Source: Desulfobacteraceae bacterium (GTDB lineage: Bacteria > Desulfobacterota > DSM-4660 > Desulfatiglandales > Desulfatiglandaceae). Taken from it: a stretch of 5,512 nucleotides of DNA. Shown piece by piece: positions 5,469-5,512 of this stretch (position 1 is the stretch's first letter; each line of letters opens with the position of its first letter). Both the position numbers and the translations under genes were made by a program. The DNA lies in assembly GCA_030611815.1 (NCBI GenBank), contig JAUWPC010000234.1, positions 1 through 5,512 on the forward strand. The letters are read 5' to 3'. The notes under the pieces were generated by a model. That model worked only from the letters and a program-made list of their open reading frames with translations. It had not been told where the DNA came from and made no database searches.

Positions 5469-5512
5469 TTCGCGCTAAAGGAAAGATCCATTTATCAAAG
5501 TGGGACCCTGAA

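Larger units (their letters stand above)
5150..5512. other. 363-nt non-coding region upstream of rmuC
   Basis: I see no credible gene here. The region would hold the rmuC promoter, on the minus strand. It carries two short copies of a YSTTYACRGGTTCR-like repeat (5175-5188 and 5275-5288), an AACCC/GGGTT hairpin (5272-5286), a perfect 8-bp GC hairpin (5296-5314) and a second GC hairpin followed by T residues (5441-5468). A 76-codon minus-strand frame (5261-5491) reads straight through these repeats and has no recognisable protein features. The last bases, GACCCTGAA (5504-5512), are the reverse complement of 5193-5201. Confidence 0.6.

Noticed and set aside
5261..5491. 76-codon minus-strand frame upstream of rmuC
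   Set aside because: It reads through the GC hairpins and short repeats, is proline- and glycine-rich because of them, has no family resemblance and no strong ribosome binding site.

Overview
This window looks like the 3' end of an anaerobe's Wood-Ljungdahl (reductive acetyl-CoA) gene cluster, followed by a P-loop iron-sulfur ATPase gene and a convergent rmuC gene. The carbonyl-branch genes are of the bacterial type: an AcsB-like C-terminus, AcsC and AcsE. Moderate GC content and large, repeat-rich intergenic gaps also fit a strictly anaerobic bacterium. My best guess is a sulfate-reducing or syntrophic Desulfobacterota member. That assignment rests on protein flavour only; no marker gene is present.

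Layout. Positions 1-129 hold the end of a gene that matches the C-terminus of the acetyl-CoA synthase subunit (acsB). A 112-nt gap follows, carrying a palindromic 10-nt-periodic repeat with a T6 tract immediately before the acsC ribosome binding site. acsC (242-1588) encodes the large subunit of the corrinoid iron-sulfur protein. acsE (1641-2543) encodes the methyltetrahydrofolate:corrinoid protein methyltransferase. A 423-nt non-coding stretch then contains a good intrinsic terminator (about 2675-2719), short tandem repeats and a 14-bp inverted repeat. A compact Mrp/NBP35-type ATPase gene (2967-3791) follows. It converges on rmuC (complement 3815-5149), and the 23-nt gap between them holds a perfect 16-bp palindrome. 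The last 363 nt are non-coding and rich in small hairpins and short dispersed repeats.

How the genes work together. AcsE moves the methyl group of methyl-tetrahydrofolate to the Co(I) corrinoid carried by AcsC (with its partner AcsD, not in this window). The methylated protein then delivers it to the A-cluster of AcsB, where it joins CO and CoA to give acetyl-CoA. The pathway can also run in reverse for acetate oxidation. The Mrp-like ATPase has the hallmarks of an Fe-S cluster carrier or scaffold. It could serve these Fe-S-rich enzymes, but it lies beyond a terminator and is probably its own transcription unit. RmuC is an ordinary chromosomal gene, unrelated in function.

I see no new enzymatic system here. 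The most unusual content is non-coding: the palindromic repeat between acsB and acsC, and the register-shifting inverted repeat upstream of the ATPase gene.
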